A stretch of DNA of 43,092 nucleotides from a virus. The DNA is taken from positions 1 through 43,092 of IMG/VR virus record IMGVR_UViG_3300020166_000041. One strand, written 5' to 3'. The translations under genes and the position numbers were made by a program. The notes beneath the pieces are model-generated. The model was not told where the DNA came from and searched no databases. It saw nothing but the letters and a program-made list of their open reading frames with translations. Shown here piece by piece: positions 1 through 7,245 of this stretch (position 1 is its first letter; each line of letters begins with the position of its first letter).

Positions 1-407
1 TAGATCCTTTTAATAAGGTTAGAGATGTAGATTGTAAGACAGAAGATGTTAATAGATACACTATGGAATACTTAAGCAAGATAGAAATCTTTGCTAAAAA
101 GTTTGATGTACTTGTATTTATTGTAGCGCATCCTACTAAAATGTATAAGGACAAAGATGGTAAGATTGAAGAACCTACTATGTATAACATTAAAGGTGGT
201 GGTGAATGGTACGATGCTTCTTATCACGGATTATTAGTTCATAGGGATTATGAAGCTAAGACTGTTAAGTGTAAAGTTTTAAAAGTTAAGTTTCAAAACT
301 TAGGTGAGAATGGAGCTGAAGCACATTTTAAATGGGAGCCAAAGTCTGGTTGCTTTATACCTCACGAGCCATTAGATATAGGTGCTGAGAAAATGCCTTG
401 GGAGTAG
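1..407 (+). CDS. Replicative helicase (T7 gp4/Twinkle-like), C-terminal fragment
   Basis: The gene enters from the left edge. The frame is open from base 3, about 20 codons before the first ATG at 63, so that ATG is internal. About 134 residues remain. The fragment reads DPFNKV, then an LSKIEIFA helix, then VFIVAHPTKM, which is the H3-type strand and sensor motif of DnaB/Twinkle/T7 gp4 helicases. It continues with IKGGGEWYDASYHGLLVHRD and an FQNLG strand near the end of the fold. In this family the protein is a hexameric 5'-3' DNA helicase at the replication fork, often fused to a primase. The Walker A and any primase domain lie outside the window. It heads a tight + strand replication and nucleotide block. 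Confidence 0.85.
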   Translation, partial: DPFNKVRDVDCKTEDVNRYTMEYLSKIEIFAKKFDVLVFIVAHPTKMYKDKDGKIEEPTMYNIKGGGEWYDASYHGLLVHRDYEAKTVKCKVLKVKFQNLGENGAEAHFKWEPKSGCFIPHEPLDIGAEKMPWE

Positions 408-662
408 ATGGGTAGCGGTCAAAAAAAGAAAGCTATAAATATGGGTAATCCACCTCATAAAGAATCAGATTGGATACCTTATAGATGGTGTGTTAAAAAT
501 AACATACGTATATCTGCTAAAGCAAAGAACAAGACTGAATGGTATGTTGATATAATCAACAATGGTAAAACTCATACAAGCCCTGAAGCTTATGGTAAAA
601 ACGATATATGGACAAAGATATTTGAATACTCAAAATATTATTATGATAAACATAGAGAATGA
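408..662 (+). CDS. Conserved small phage protein, function unknown
   Basis: This 84-residue protein starts at the ATG directly after the helicase stop. A second ATG at 441, behind an A-rich leader (aaagctataaat), is an equally good start and gives 73 residues. The core contains WCVKNNIRIS, TEWYVDI and a Tyr-rich KIFEYSKYYYDK tail. From memory, proteins of this type are common in marine phages, but no function is known to me. Its last 20 bases overlap the thyA start, so the two are probably translated together. The position between helicase and thymidylate synthase fits early expression. No catalytic motif is visible. Confidence 0.6.
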   Translation: MGSGQKKKAINMGNPPHKESDWIPYRWCVKNNIRISAKAKNKTEWYVDIINNGKTHTSPEAYGKNDIWTKIFEYSKYYYDKHRE

Positions 663-1467
663 ATACAAAGAATTATTATCAGAAATACTCGACAGAGGAG
701 TGGATAAATCAGATCGAACAGGGACTGGGACGAAGTCTGTCTTCGGAAGAACGATTAGACACGATATGTCATTGGGCTTCCCTATCCTTACAGGAAAGAA
801 AATAAGTTTTAACGCAGCAAGAACAGAATTACTTTGGATATTACAAGGTAGAACTGATCTTAAGTATTTAGAAGACAACGGTGTTAAGTACTGGCGACCA
901 GATTACGAACGTTCAAGTAGAACAGATGAAACATTAGGCCCTGTGTACGGAAAACAGTGGCGTAATTTTAACGGTGTAGATCAGCTCTATAATCTTGTGT
1001 ATAGCATTAATACTAATCCAGACTCTAGACGTCTTATAGTTAGTGCATGGGCTCCACATGAGATGAAAGATATGGTGCTTCCTCCGTGTCATTACGCTTT
1101 TCAAGTTTATATTAACAATGGTGTTATGGATTTAATGTGGCAACAAAGATCCGCTGATGTGTTCTTAGGTTTACCTTACGATATTACAATGTATGGTTTA
1201 TTATTAGAAATGTTAGCTAAAGGCGCTGGACTTGAAGCTGGACAACTTATTGGTCAACTCGGTGACTGTCATTTATATAGCAATCATTTAGAACAAGCAA
1301 AAGAGTATAGAAGAAGATCTAAAAGGGCTTTGCCATTTTTACATTTAGATAGAGGCATCAGTAATAATCTATTAGCTGGTTTGAATATACCTGATAGCTT
1401 TGAAATTAAATTAATTAACTACAATCCTTATCCTGCAATCAAAGCAGAACTGAGTGTTGGTAAATAA
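643..1467 (+). CDS. thyA: Thymidylate synthase
   Basis: Folate-dependent enzyme that methylates dUMP to dTMP. The ATG at 643 gives 274 residues, close to the usual 264. The longer in-frame ORF from 562 runs through the preceding gene and adds an N-terminus not found in the family, so it is rejected. Visible motifs are the phosphate-binding RTGTGT loop (residues 25-30), WxxxG/YWRPD substrate segments, and GPVYGKQWR (99-107). The catalytic nucleophile is Cys149 in LPPCHY, followed by the QRSADVFLGLPYDI signature and GDCHLYSNH. All expected active-site residues appear present. With the ribonucleotide reductase genes downstream it forms a dNTP supply module. The segment around 720-780 is richer in G and C than its surroundings. 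Confidence 0.97.
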   Translation: MINIENEYKELLSEILDRGVDKSDRTGTGTKSVFGRTIRHDMSLGFPILTGKKISFNAARTELLWILQGRTDLKYLEDNGVKYWRPDYERSSRTDETLGPVYGKQWRNFNGVDQLYNLVYSINTNPDSRRLIVSAWAPHEMKDMVLPPCHYAFQVYINNGVMDLMWQQRSADVFLGLPYDITMYGLLLEMLAKGAGLEAGQLIGQLGDCHLYSNHLEQAKEYRRRSKRALPFLHLDRGISNNLLAGLNIPDSFEIKLINYNPYPAIKAELSVGK

Positions 1468-1474
1468 AAACAAT

Positions 1475-2272
1475 ATGACATATTATTTATACCATATTCC
1501 AGGTAAAAAAATAGGAATAACACGTAATCTTAAAGATAGAGTTACGCGGCAACAAGGTTATACCGCAGACGAATACGAAGTTCTACTTACTAGCGATGAT
1601 ATAGATTATATATCTGACAAGGAAATAGAACTTCAAAAGTCTTATGGGTATAAAGTCGACAGACAAAAATATAATTTTTTAACTAAAAAATCAAATCGAA
1701 TGAAATTAAACCCTACAGACCAAACAACTACATTTCCAGTGCCTGTTCATAAATTAAGAGGTAACTTAATGGATAATATAGGCTTAAAGTGGGAGACACC
1801 TCAAGGTTATAAGTTTGAAATAACTAAAGAAAATATACCTTGGATATTATTAAATGTTAAAACTTCTATGTATAATAGCAATAGGTGCTACATATATAAC
1901 AAAGCTTTTAATAGATATCTTGATAGTTATACAGATACAACTAATTCTACATACCCAGAAAAGTTATATTCTTATCAAGATCAATTTGAATTAATAAGAG
2001 AATGGGCTAGTGATAAAGGTATATATAAATCAGGTGATACTAGAACTCAATTTGTAAAACTAATGGAAGAAGCTGGTGAACTAGCTCAAGCTATATTAAA
2101 AAACGACGAACCAGAAGTAATCGATGCTATCGGTGATATGGTTGTAGTATTAACTAATTTAGCAAAGTTAAGAGGGCATAATATAGAAGACTGTATTAGC
2201 AGTGCTTACAACGTTATAGCTAAACGGAAAGGCGAAATGATAAACGGAACATTTGTAAAACAAACTCTATGA
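1475..2272 (+). CDS. GIY-YIG-like domain fused to a MazG-type NTP pyrophosphohydrolase
   Basis: The protein has 265 residues from the ATG at 1475, preceded by AAAAACAAT. A GTG at 1454 would overlap thyA and is less likely. Residues 2-62 read YYLYHIPGKKIGIT, then NLKDR and a later E-L-Q-K-YGYKVD segment, a compact GIY-YIG-like pattern. The middle (about 70-160) is a linker with no recognised domain. The C-terminal part (about 165-260) is an all-alpha NTP pyrophosphohydrolase: EEAGE at 198-202, then EVIDAIGD with Glu214, Asp217 and Asp221 as the probable Mg ligands. MazG enzymes hydrolyse (d)NTPs to monophosphates and phage copies are proposed to tune nucleotide pools or alarmones. The role of the N-terminal domain is unknown; whether it is an active nuclease cannot be judged here. 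Confidence 0.8.
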   Translation: MTYYLYHIPGKKIGITRNLKDRVTRQQGYTADEYEVLLTSDDIDYISDKEIELQKSYGYKVDRQKYNFLTKKSNRMKLNPTDQTTTFPVPVHKLRGNLMDNIGLKWETPQGYKFEITKENIPWILLNVKTSMYNSNRCYIYNKAFNRYLDSYTDTTNSTYPEKLYSYQDQFELIREWASDKGIYKSGDTRTQFVKLMEEAGELAQAILKNDEPEVIDAIGDMVVVLTNLAKLRGHNIEDCISSAYNVIAKRKGEMINGTFVKQTL

Positions 2273-2385
2273 TAACAAAAACTGAAACAAGATTACAGAA
2301 AACTAAAGAACGGATTAGTAAAAAACCTATTAACAAACATCTTAGCTGGAGAAACAAAAGAGTTTATGGCTTTGATAAAAACTAA
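2269..2385 (+). CDS. Basic mini-protein, 38 residues
   Basis: The ATG at 2269 overlaps the preceding stop in an ATGA arrangement, a typical translational-coupling junction. The product is MITKTETRLQKTKERI followed by a Lys/Arg/Asn-rich stretch and VYGFDKN. It is strongly basic and fills the gap before the next gene. No family is recognised. Support is limited to the ATGA coupling and the otherwise empty space. Confidence 0.45.
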   Translation: MITKTETRLQKTKERISKKPINKHLSWRNKRVYGFDKN

Positions 2386-2394
2386 AATTATTAT

Positions 2395-2658
2395 ATGAAT
2401 AAGCAAGAAATAGAATTTAGAGATCCAATTGTTCACAGAGTTGTACAAAAATTTGTATCAAGATCAGATATAGGCTTTGCTAAGTATGGTGTAACATTAG
2501 AACAAGATCCGTCTGCAATGTTTGAATGGTTAAATCATTTACAAGAAGAGCTTATGGATGCTGTATTGTATTTACAGAAAGCTAAAGAAGTTTATACTAC
2601 TGATCTTCAAGAAGACTTGCTAAGTGATTTAGATGTAGATTATGAAAAAATTATTTAA
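2395..2658 (+). CDS. MazG-like all-alpha protein
   Basis: This 87-residue protein has an A-rich leader (aaaattattat) before the ATG. It contains IGFAKYGVTLEQD, then MFEWLNHLQEELMDAVLYL. The spacing of the acidic residues in the long helix (EE...D) resembles short phage proteins related to the MazG/dUTPase-like all-alpha NTP pyrophosphohydrolase superfamily. The tail (DLQEDLLSDLDVDYEK) is acidic. If it is an enzyme it would act on nucleotides, in line with its neighbours, but it may only share the fold. Its last 17 bases overlap the endonuclease start. Confidence 0.6.
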   Translation: MNKQEIEFRDPIVHRVVQKFVSRSDIGFAKYGVTLEQDPSAMFEWLNHLQEELMDAVLYLQKAKEVYTTDLQEDLLSDLDVDYEKII

Positions 2659-3100
2659 AAGAAAAAGCGGAAAGCGTGGACCAGTAAGAGCGAAGAAGGT
2701 ATCATATGATGGTATCAACTTTGCTTCAGGTCTTGAGAAATATATGTATATAGCTTTAAGAAAAGCAAAAATAAAAGCTAATTACGAAGGAGAGACATTT
2801 GTTTTATTAAATGGTTTTCATTTTGAAAATGAAGTTTATGAGAGACAAGCTAATGGTAAGGGTGATTATAAAAATAGAGGGTGCAAACGTATTTTACCTA
2901 TTAAGTATACACCTGATTTTATTGGCGAAGATTTTATAATTGAAACTAAAGGTAGAGCAAATGAATCATTTCCTATGAGATGGAAGTTGTTTAAGCAACT
3001 TATAGTAAGGCAATTCCCAAATGTAACATTATACAAACCACAAAATCAAAAAGAATGCGACAAGACCGTAGAGTTAATCCTTTCGAAGCAAAGAGAATAG
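2642..3100 (+). CDS. T7 endonuclease I-like Holliday junction resolvase
   Basis: This 152-residue protein has the PD-(D/E)XK layout of T7 gp3: SGLE with Glu32, YTPDF with Asp92, and ETKG with Glu101 and Lys103, matching the four catalytic residues of endonuclease I. The Lys/Arg-rich N-terminus (MKKLFKRKSGKRG) suits DNA binding. T7 gp3 is about 149 residues, so the length fits. The family cleaves branched DNA, which resolves junctions before packaging and helps degrade host DNA. The insert between Glu32 and Asp92 (NEVYERQANGKGDYKN) is longer than in T7. It overlaps its neighbours on both sides. Confidence 0.88.
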   Translation: MKKLFKRKSGKRGPVRAKKVSYDGINFASGLEKYMYIALRKAKIKANYEGETFVLLNGFHFENEVYERQANGKGDYKNRGCKRILPIKYTPDFIGEDFIIETKGRANESFPMRWKLFKQLIVRQFPNVTLYKPQNQKECDKTVELILSKQRE

Positions 3101-3225
3101 CAAGACAAAAATACGCAGAGCGCCAGATTGACAAGTTTGTTAAATGGAGCTGGGAAGTAAAAGGCAAAGTGAGATCAATAGATATAGAACAATTACACAA
3201 AAGACATAATATAATATGTACATGA
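3055..3225 (+). CDS. Basic mini-protein, 56 residues
   Basis: The ATG at 3055 lies inside the endonuclease gene and the frame stays open to TGA at 3223. The product begins MRQDRRVNPFEAKRIARQKY and ends in IDIEQLHKRHNIICT. It is Arg/Lys-rich and probably helical. The 46-base overlap is longer than usual. Support comes from the fact that it fills the space exactly up to the next start, which sits in an ATGA overlap. No family recognised. Confidence 0.5.
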   Translation: MRQDRRVNPFEAKRIARQKYAERQIDKFVKWSWEVKGKVRSIDIEQLHKRHNIICT

Positions 3226-3374
3226 AAGAAAACGAAAACGAAACAGCTTGGGTTATAGAATTAGGTTTTTATCCAGGCGTGCTACTAGGGTTTAGATCTT
3301 ATATAGAAGAGGATATTGCTATACACGTTTTGTATCTACCATTTTTTGATATAGCTTTAAAAATATTTAAATAA
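3222..3374 (+). CDS. Small conserved-looking protein, 50 residues
   Basis: The ATG at 3222 forms an ATGA overlap with the previous stop. An in-frame ATG at 3216 would add two residues. The protein begins with an acidic MKENENET, followed by WVIELGFYPGVLLGF, an acidic SYIEEDIAIH and a hydrophobic VLYLPFFDIALKIF. The C-terminal half could be a membrane-associated helix. Its stop shares a base with the next start (TAATG). Function unknown. Confidence 0.55.
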   Translation: MKENENETAWVIELGFYPGVLLGFRSYIEEDIAIHVLYLPFFDIALKIFK

Positions 3375-3541
3375 TGGATGATAACTTAGAAAGCGTGGTG
3401 GCAGCCGTAGGCTTATTTATAGACAACGTATTAGTTGATATGAAGAATGTATCTAAGTCTACAACAAAACCCGTTATATTAGCTCATATAGAAGCCTGGA
3501 AGAACGAATTAGAAACAATAAAACAATTTACAAAGACATAA
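3374..3541 (+). CDS. Small helical protein, 55 residues, upstream of nrdB
   Basis: The ATG at 3374 overlaps the preceding stop and the gene ends in TAATG shared with the nrdB start. The product begins MDDNLESVVAAVGLFIDNVL and ends in a Lys/Glu-rich helix (HIEAWKNELETIKQF). It looks fully alpha-helical. Translational coupling to nrdB is likely from the one-base overlap. No family recognised. Confidence 0.5.
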   Translation: MDDNLESVVAAVGLFIDNVLVDMKNVSKSTTKPVILAHIEAWKNELETIKQFTKT

Positions 3542-4509
3542 TGGGATTATTTGATAAAAGAATACCTTATAAACCTTTTGAGTACCCTGAGTATTATACT
3601 GAGGGTTGGCTAAAACAAGCTCAAGCTTTTTGGTTGCATACAGAAATATCGATGCAAAGCGATGTTAAAGACTGGAAAGAAAAATTAAATGAAAAAGAAA
3701 AAAACTTAGTAGGCAATATACTATTGGGTTTTGCTCAAACCGAATGTGCAGTATCTGATTACTGGACGCAAAAAGTAGTTGGTTGGTTTCCTAAACATGA
3801 AATACAACAAATGGCAATGATGTTTGGATCACAAGAAACAATACATGCAGTTGCTTACAGCTACTTAAATGAAACTTTAAAATTAGAAGATTATGAAGCG
3901 TTTTTACACGAGCCTGCTACAGCAGAAAGATTTGATAATCTTGTATCTTATAATGGGACCAATTCAATTGGTATTGCTAAGTCTCTCGCTGTATTTTCTG
4001 CATTTGCCGAAGGAGTTTCTTTATATTCTGCTTTTGCAGTACTTTATTCTTTTCAGCTTAGAAATTTGCTTAAAGGTATTGGGCAACAAATGAAGTGGTC
4101 AGTAAGGGATGAATCATTGCATAGTAAAATGGGTTGTACTTTATTTCGTCATATGTGCGAAGAAGACAATCAATTACTGAGCTTATGTCGAGAAGATATA
4201 ATAAAAGCTGCAGAAACAATGGTTAATCTTGAAGTTAAATATATTGACAAAATGTTCGAAATGGGTGATATAGAAGGTATATCATCTAATGATTTAAAAC
4301 ACTTTATAAAGAAAAGAACAAATGAAAAACTTGTTGAACTCGGTTACGTCGATCTTGGAAACTATTTCGCGTATGACAACAAAGCAGCTAGTAATCTTGA
4401 TTGGTTTTACCATCTTACCGGGGGCGTCACTCATACTGATTTTTTCGCTATTAGGCCAACTGATTATTCAAAAGCTGGAGAAAACGAGGACTATGAGGAT
4501 ATGTGGTAA
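3541..4509 (+). CDS. nrdB: Ribonucleotide reductase class I, small (radical) subunit R2
   Basis: This 322-residue protein generates the tyrosyl radical used by NrdA. Metal ligands can be placed: Glu68 (QTECAV), Glu99 and His102 (QETIHAVAY), Glu157 (FAEGVSLY), Glu191 and His194 (RDESLH). Tyr106 lies seven residues after Glu99, the spacing of the radical Tyr122 in E. coli R2. By this hand alignment the first ligand is Glu rather than the usual Asp. The acidic tail ending in YEDMW is the probable docking tail for NrdA. It is placed before nrdA, the reverse of the common bacterial order, with 21 bases between the two. Confidence 0.95.
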   Translation: MGLFDKRIPYKPFEYPEYYTEGWLKQAQAFWLHTEISMQSDVKDWKEKLNEKEKNLVGNILLGFAQTECAVSDYWTQKVVGWFPKHEIQQMAMMFGSQETIHAVAYSYLNETLKLEDYEAFLHEPATAERFDNLVSYNGTNSIGIAKSLAVFSAFAEGVSLYSAFAVLYSFQLRNLLKGIGQQMKWSVRDESLHSKMGCTLFRHMCEEDNQLLSLCREDIIKAAETMVNLEVKYIDKMFEMGDIEGISSNDLKHFIKKRTNEKLVELGYVDLGNYFAYDNKAASNLDWFYHLTGGVTHTDFFAIRPTDYSKAGENEDYEDMW

Positions 4510-4530
4510 TAATAAAAACAAATAATAAAT

Positions 4531-6249
4531 ATGTGGAATAATGATTGGAAAAAAGGAGAAGATTACCCTGCGTGGGGTAATAACGACGTATACAAGAAGA
4601 CAATATCCGGGGGATATTTATTCGACGGAGAAACACCTAAAGAAGCATACTATAGGGTCGCTAAAACAGTTGCTCGTAGGTTATATAAACCTGAAATGGC
4701 AGAAACTTTCTTCGAGTACATTTGGAATGGTTGGTTATGTCTCGCTAGTCCAGTATTATCTAATACAGGTACTGATCGTGGCTTGCCTATTAGTTGCTTT
4801 GGTATTGATGTAGCAGATTCAATACAAGATATAGGTAGTAAAAATTTAGAGATGATGCTGCTCGCTAAGCACGGCGGTGGAGTTGGTATCGGTGTAAATC
4901 AAATTAGACCCGCTGGCGCTAGAATAACAGGCAATGGAACATCAGACGGAGTCGTACCTTTCTGCAAGATATATGACTCAACAATTCTTGCAACTAATCA
5001 AGGGAGTGTCCGTCGTGGAGCTGCCTCAGTTAATATCAACATTGAACATGGCGACTTTGAGGACTGGCTTGAAATCAGGGAACCTAAAGGAGATGTTAAC
5101 AGACAATCGCTTAACCTTCATCAGTGCGCAATTGTTGGTGATAAGTTTATGCGAAAGCTTGAACAAGGAGATAAGGAAGCAAGATCTAGATGGGGTAAAT
5201 TACTTAGAAAACGAAAAGGAACTGGAGAACCGTATATTATGTTTAAAGGAAATGTTAACAAAGCAAATCCAGAAGCATATAAAGAGAACGGATTAAAAGT
5301 ACATATGACTAACATATGTTCAGAAATTACATTACACACAGATGAAAACCATAGTTTTGTATGTTGTTTATCATCATTAAATTTAGCAAAATATGAAGAA
5401 TGGAAAGACACTAATCTTATATATGACGCCACTTTCTTTCTTGATGGAGTTATGGAGGAATTTATTCAAAGAGCCAAGGGACTTCGCGGGTTTGAAAATG
5501 CTGTTCGGTCTGCGCAAAAAGGGAGAGCATTGGGACTTGGTGTACTCGGATGGCACACCTATCTCCAAGAAAATGGTATTCCTTTCGAAGGTTTATTATC
5601 TCAGTTTGAAACTAGGAAAATATTTTCGCAAATTAAAATCGAAAGTGAAAGAGCATCTAGAGACTTGGCCGAAATTTATGGAGAGCCTTTATGGTGTGTT
5701 GGTACCGGTATGCGTAATACTCATCTCCGTGCTATTGCTCCTACTGTTTCTAATAGCAAGCTTAGTGGTAATGTTTCACCAGGTGTTGAGCCTTGGGCTG
5801 CAAATGTTTTTACAGAGCAAAGTGCGAAAGGGACTTTCATTAGGAAGAATCCGACGTTAGTTAAACTATTAAAGAAACATAAACTAAATACAAATGAAAC
5901 GTGGAATAAAATATTAGCTGACGGAGGCAGTATACAGGATATCGATGCTCTGGATAATATTACTATGGGTCATGACATTCCAGTTAAAGAAGTTTTTAAA
6001 ACTTTTAAAGAGATTAATCAATTAGAATTAGTTAATCAAGCTGGTCTTAGACAGCAATACGTAGATCAGTCAGTTAGTTTAAACTTAGCTTTTCCTTCTG
6101 AAGCTACACCTAAGTGGTTGAACAAAGTTCATTTTGAAGCTTGGAAGAAAGGTGTTAAAACCTTATATTACACTAGAACAGAATCTGTTTTACGCGGTGA
6201 TATAGCTCAGCAAGCTATGAACGAAGATTGTTTAGCTTGTGATGGCTAA
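4531..6249 (+). CDS. nrdA: Ribonucleotide reductase class I, large (catalytic) subunit R1
   Basis: This 572-residue protein reduces ribonucleoside diphosphates together with NrdB. The catalytic set is present: Cys89 (PISCFG), Asn261/Cys263/Glu265 (NICSE), Cys278 (second redox Cys), Tyr546-Tyr547 (radical transfer, LYYTRTES) and the C-terminal CxxC pair Cys567/Cys570 (CLACDG). It is about 190 residues shorter than E. coli NrdA and starts after where the N-terminal ATP-cone would be, so the dATP off-switch is probably absent. Short cone-less R1 proteins are known in phages. The leader is A-rich (aataataaatATG). It is the last gene before the terminator. Confidence 0.95.
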   Translation: MWNNDWKKGEDYPAWGNNDVYKKTISGGYLFDGETPKEAYYRVAKTVARRLYKPEMAETFFEYIWNGWLCLASPVLSNTGTDRGLPISCFGIDVADSIQDIGSKNLEMMLLAKHGGGVGIGVNQIRPAGARITGNGTSDGVVPFCKIYDSTILATNQGSVRRGAASVNINIEHGDFEDWLEIREPKGDVNRQSLNLHQCAIVGDKFMRKLEQGDKEARSRWGKLLRKRKGTGEPYIMFKGNVNKANPEAYKENGLKVHMTNICSEITLHTDENHSFVCCLSSLNLAKYEEWKDTNLIYDATFFLDGVMEEFIQRAKGLRGFENAVRSAQKGRALGLGVLGWHTYLQENGIPFEGLLSQFETRKIFSQIKIESERASRDLAEIYGEPLWCVGTGMRNTHLRAIAPTVSNSKLSGNVSPGVEPWAANVFTEQSAKGTFIRKNPTLVKLLKKHKLNTNETWNKILADGGSIQDIDALDNITMGHDIPVKEVFKTFKEINQLELVNQAGLRQQYVDQSVSLNLAFPSEATPKWLNKVHFEAWKKGVKTLYYTRTESVLRGDIAQQAMNEDCLACDG

Positions 6250-6270
6250 AGGCTAAAAGTTATGACTTTT

Positions 6271-6298
6271 TTATACATATAATAATTAATATGTATAA
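6271..6298. repeat. AT-rich inverted repeat after nrdA
   Basis: TTATACATAT (6271-6280) and ATATGTATAA (6289-6298) are perfect inverted repeats around an 8-base spacer. A third copy of TATACATAT lies at 6313-6321. It could be a weak hairpin or a protein-binding site at the convergent junction; base composition alone also favours such repeats here. Confidence 0.4.
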
Positions 6299-6322
6299 AT
6301 AATTAAATAATCTATACATATT

Positions 6323-6355
6323 AAAAAAGGGGTCTCATAATGAGGCCCCTTTCTA
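6323..6355. terminator. Bidirectional intrinsic terminator between convergent blocks
   Basis: GGGGTCTCA (6329-6337), loop TAA, TGAGGCCCC (6341-6349): a nine-pair stem with one G-T wobble, flanked by AAAAAA on the left and TTT on the right. Read on the - strand the stem is followed by a run of six T, a strong terminator for the late genes. Read on the + strand the tail is TTTCTATT, a weaker terminator for nrdA. Confidence 0.85.
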
Positions 6356-6397
6356 TTATAGGAATTGCAGGTATGGTACGCCTGATAATCTTTACTC

Positions 6398-6478
6398 CTA
6401 TTTCTTGTACTTGTGAAACATTAATTTATACATTAATCTATTCCACTGGTGTTGTAATTTATCAATTAATTTTTCCAT
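6398..6478 (-). CDS. Possible basic mini-protein, 26 residues
   Basis: The ATG at 6478 is two bases beyond the stop of the upstream - strand gene and has an A-rich leader (AATT before ATG). The product is MEKLIDKLQHQW followed by NRLMYKLMFHKYKK, a basic amphipathic helix. It would be the last gene before the terminator. The short length makes it uncertain. The rest of 6356-6397 holds nothing I recognise. Confidence 0.35.
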   Translation of the reverse strand: MEKLIDKLQHQWNRLMYKLMFHKYKK

Positions 6479-6480
6479 AA

Positions 6481-6738
6481 TTATTTATTTTTTTTCTTTT
6501 TAAATCTACTAACTCTACCTTTAGTATTTTTTTCTTTTTGAGCTGCTTTCTTTTCAGCAGGAGTTAATTCACTCCAAGTGGTAGCTGTTTTACTACTTAT
6601 TCTTTTTTTAGGTCTAAATAAGTTTTCACCACCACTGTAGTCTTTATCTCCACTGGGTGTTTGCCACTCCTCTTTAAACCATCTTCTTAGGCTTGCGCCT
6701 TTTTCTGTTTTTCTAACAAACAACGGTGACTGTCTCAT
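6481..6738 (-). CDS. Small basic conserved phage protein (DUF5872-like)
   Basis: This 85-residue protein contains KGASLRRWFKEEWQT near the N-terminus, then SELTPAEKKAAQKEK and a Lys/Arg-rich tail. From memory the KGASLRRWFKE pattern recurs in short proteins of marine phages and giant viruses (DUF5872-like); the exact family should be confirmed. The high basic content suggests nucleic acid or virion-core binding. The start codon overlaps the upstream stop (TAATG). Function unknown. Confidence 0.7.
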   Translation of the reverse strand: MRQSPLFVRKTEKGASLRRWFKEEWQTPSGDKDYSGGENLFRPKKRISSKTATTWSELTPAEKKAAQKEKNTKGRVSRFKKKKNK

Positions 6739-6875
6739 TACTTTTTACCTTTATTTTTTCTACACTTAGCTATTGCTCCACTCGCGTATGCTGAAGGAAA
6801 TACTTTGTATTGCTTCTTTACTTTATGGTAGCACGCATCTTTTAATTGGAATGGTGATCCTTTTGTTAGTTTCAT
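6738..6875 (-). CDS. Small basic protein, 45 residues
   Basis: The ATG at 6875 runs to a TAA at 6738-6740 that overlaps the next start. The product contains GSPFQLKDACYHKVKKQY and then FPSAYASGAIAKCRKNKGKK. The SAYASGAIxKCRK tail is a pattern I recall from short proteins of many marine phages, often next to KGASLRRWF proteins such as its neighbour here. The two Cys and the Lys/Arg content suggest a small nucleic-acid or metal-binding protein. Function unknown. Confidence 0.65.
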   Translation of the reverse strand: MKLTKGSPFQLKDACYHKVKKQYKVFPSAYASGAIAKCRKNKGKK

Positions 6876-6885
6876 AATTTTATTT

Positions 6886-7245
6886 TTAATAAGTCCATAA
6901 TACGTTTTGTGCTTTATCTTTATCTATATCAGCGTGAATAAAAGTCTTAGCAACACCAATTCTTTTAAATCCAACTTCTCTTAATATACCTTCTAATTTA
7001 AATCTGTCAGTAGAATTATCACATGCAATATCAACTGCTAAACCTTTTGTGTGAGATGATTCAGGTGTTCCACCTACTTTAGCATTATGCTTTACAGTTC
7101 TATAACCTGAATTAATAACAATAGATTTACCGTACTTTTTTCTAGCAGCGTCAAGCATGTTTAATAATTCTTCATTCATTAACTGACCGCTACCCTGAAC
7201 ATCTGGCGAATCAAACTCTTCGTACGTAAAGTATTTTAATTTCAT
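6886..7245 (-). CDS. M15-family peptidase, probable endolysin
   Basis: This 119-residue protein is a minimal D-Ala-D-Ala/L-Ala-D-Glu carboxypeptidase-type fold. Zn ligands are His65 and Asp72 (SSHTKGLAVDI) and His104 (FIHADI), preceded by the SGYRT strand. Such single-domain M15A enzymes act as phage endolysins that cut peptidoglycan stem peptides. There is no signal peptide, so a holin would be needed; a 3TM-family holin lies upstream in the same strand (35070-35501). Its start overlaps the stop of the giant virion protein. It could instead be a virion-associated wall hydrolase because of that neighbour. Confidence 0.85.
   Translation of the reverse strand: MKLKYFTYEEFDSPDVQGSGQLMNEELLNMLDAARKKYGKSIVINSGYRTVKHNAKVGGTPESSHTKGLAVDIACDNSTDRFKLEGILREVGFKRIGVAKTFIHADIDKDKAQNVLWTY

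Noticed and set aside
562-642. Longer N-terminus for thymidylate synthase
   Set aside because: These codons overlap the preceding conserved gene and do not resemble ThyA; the ATG at 643 gives the normal family length.
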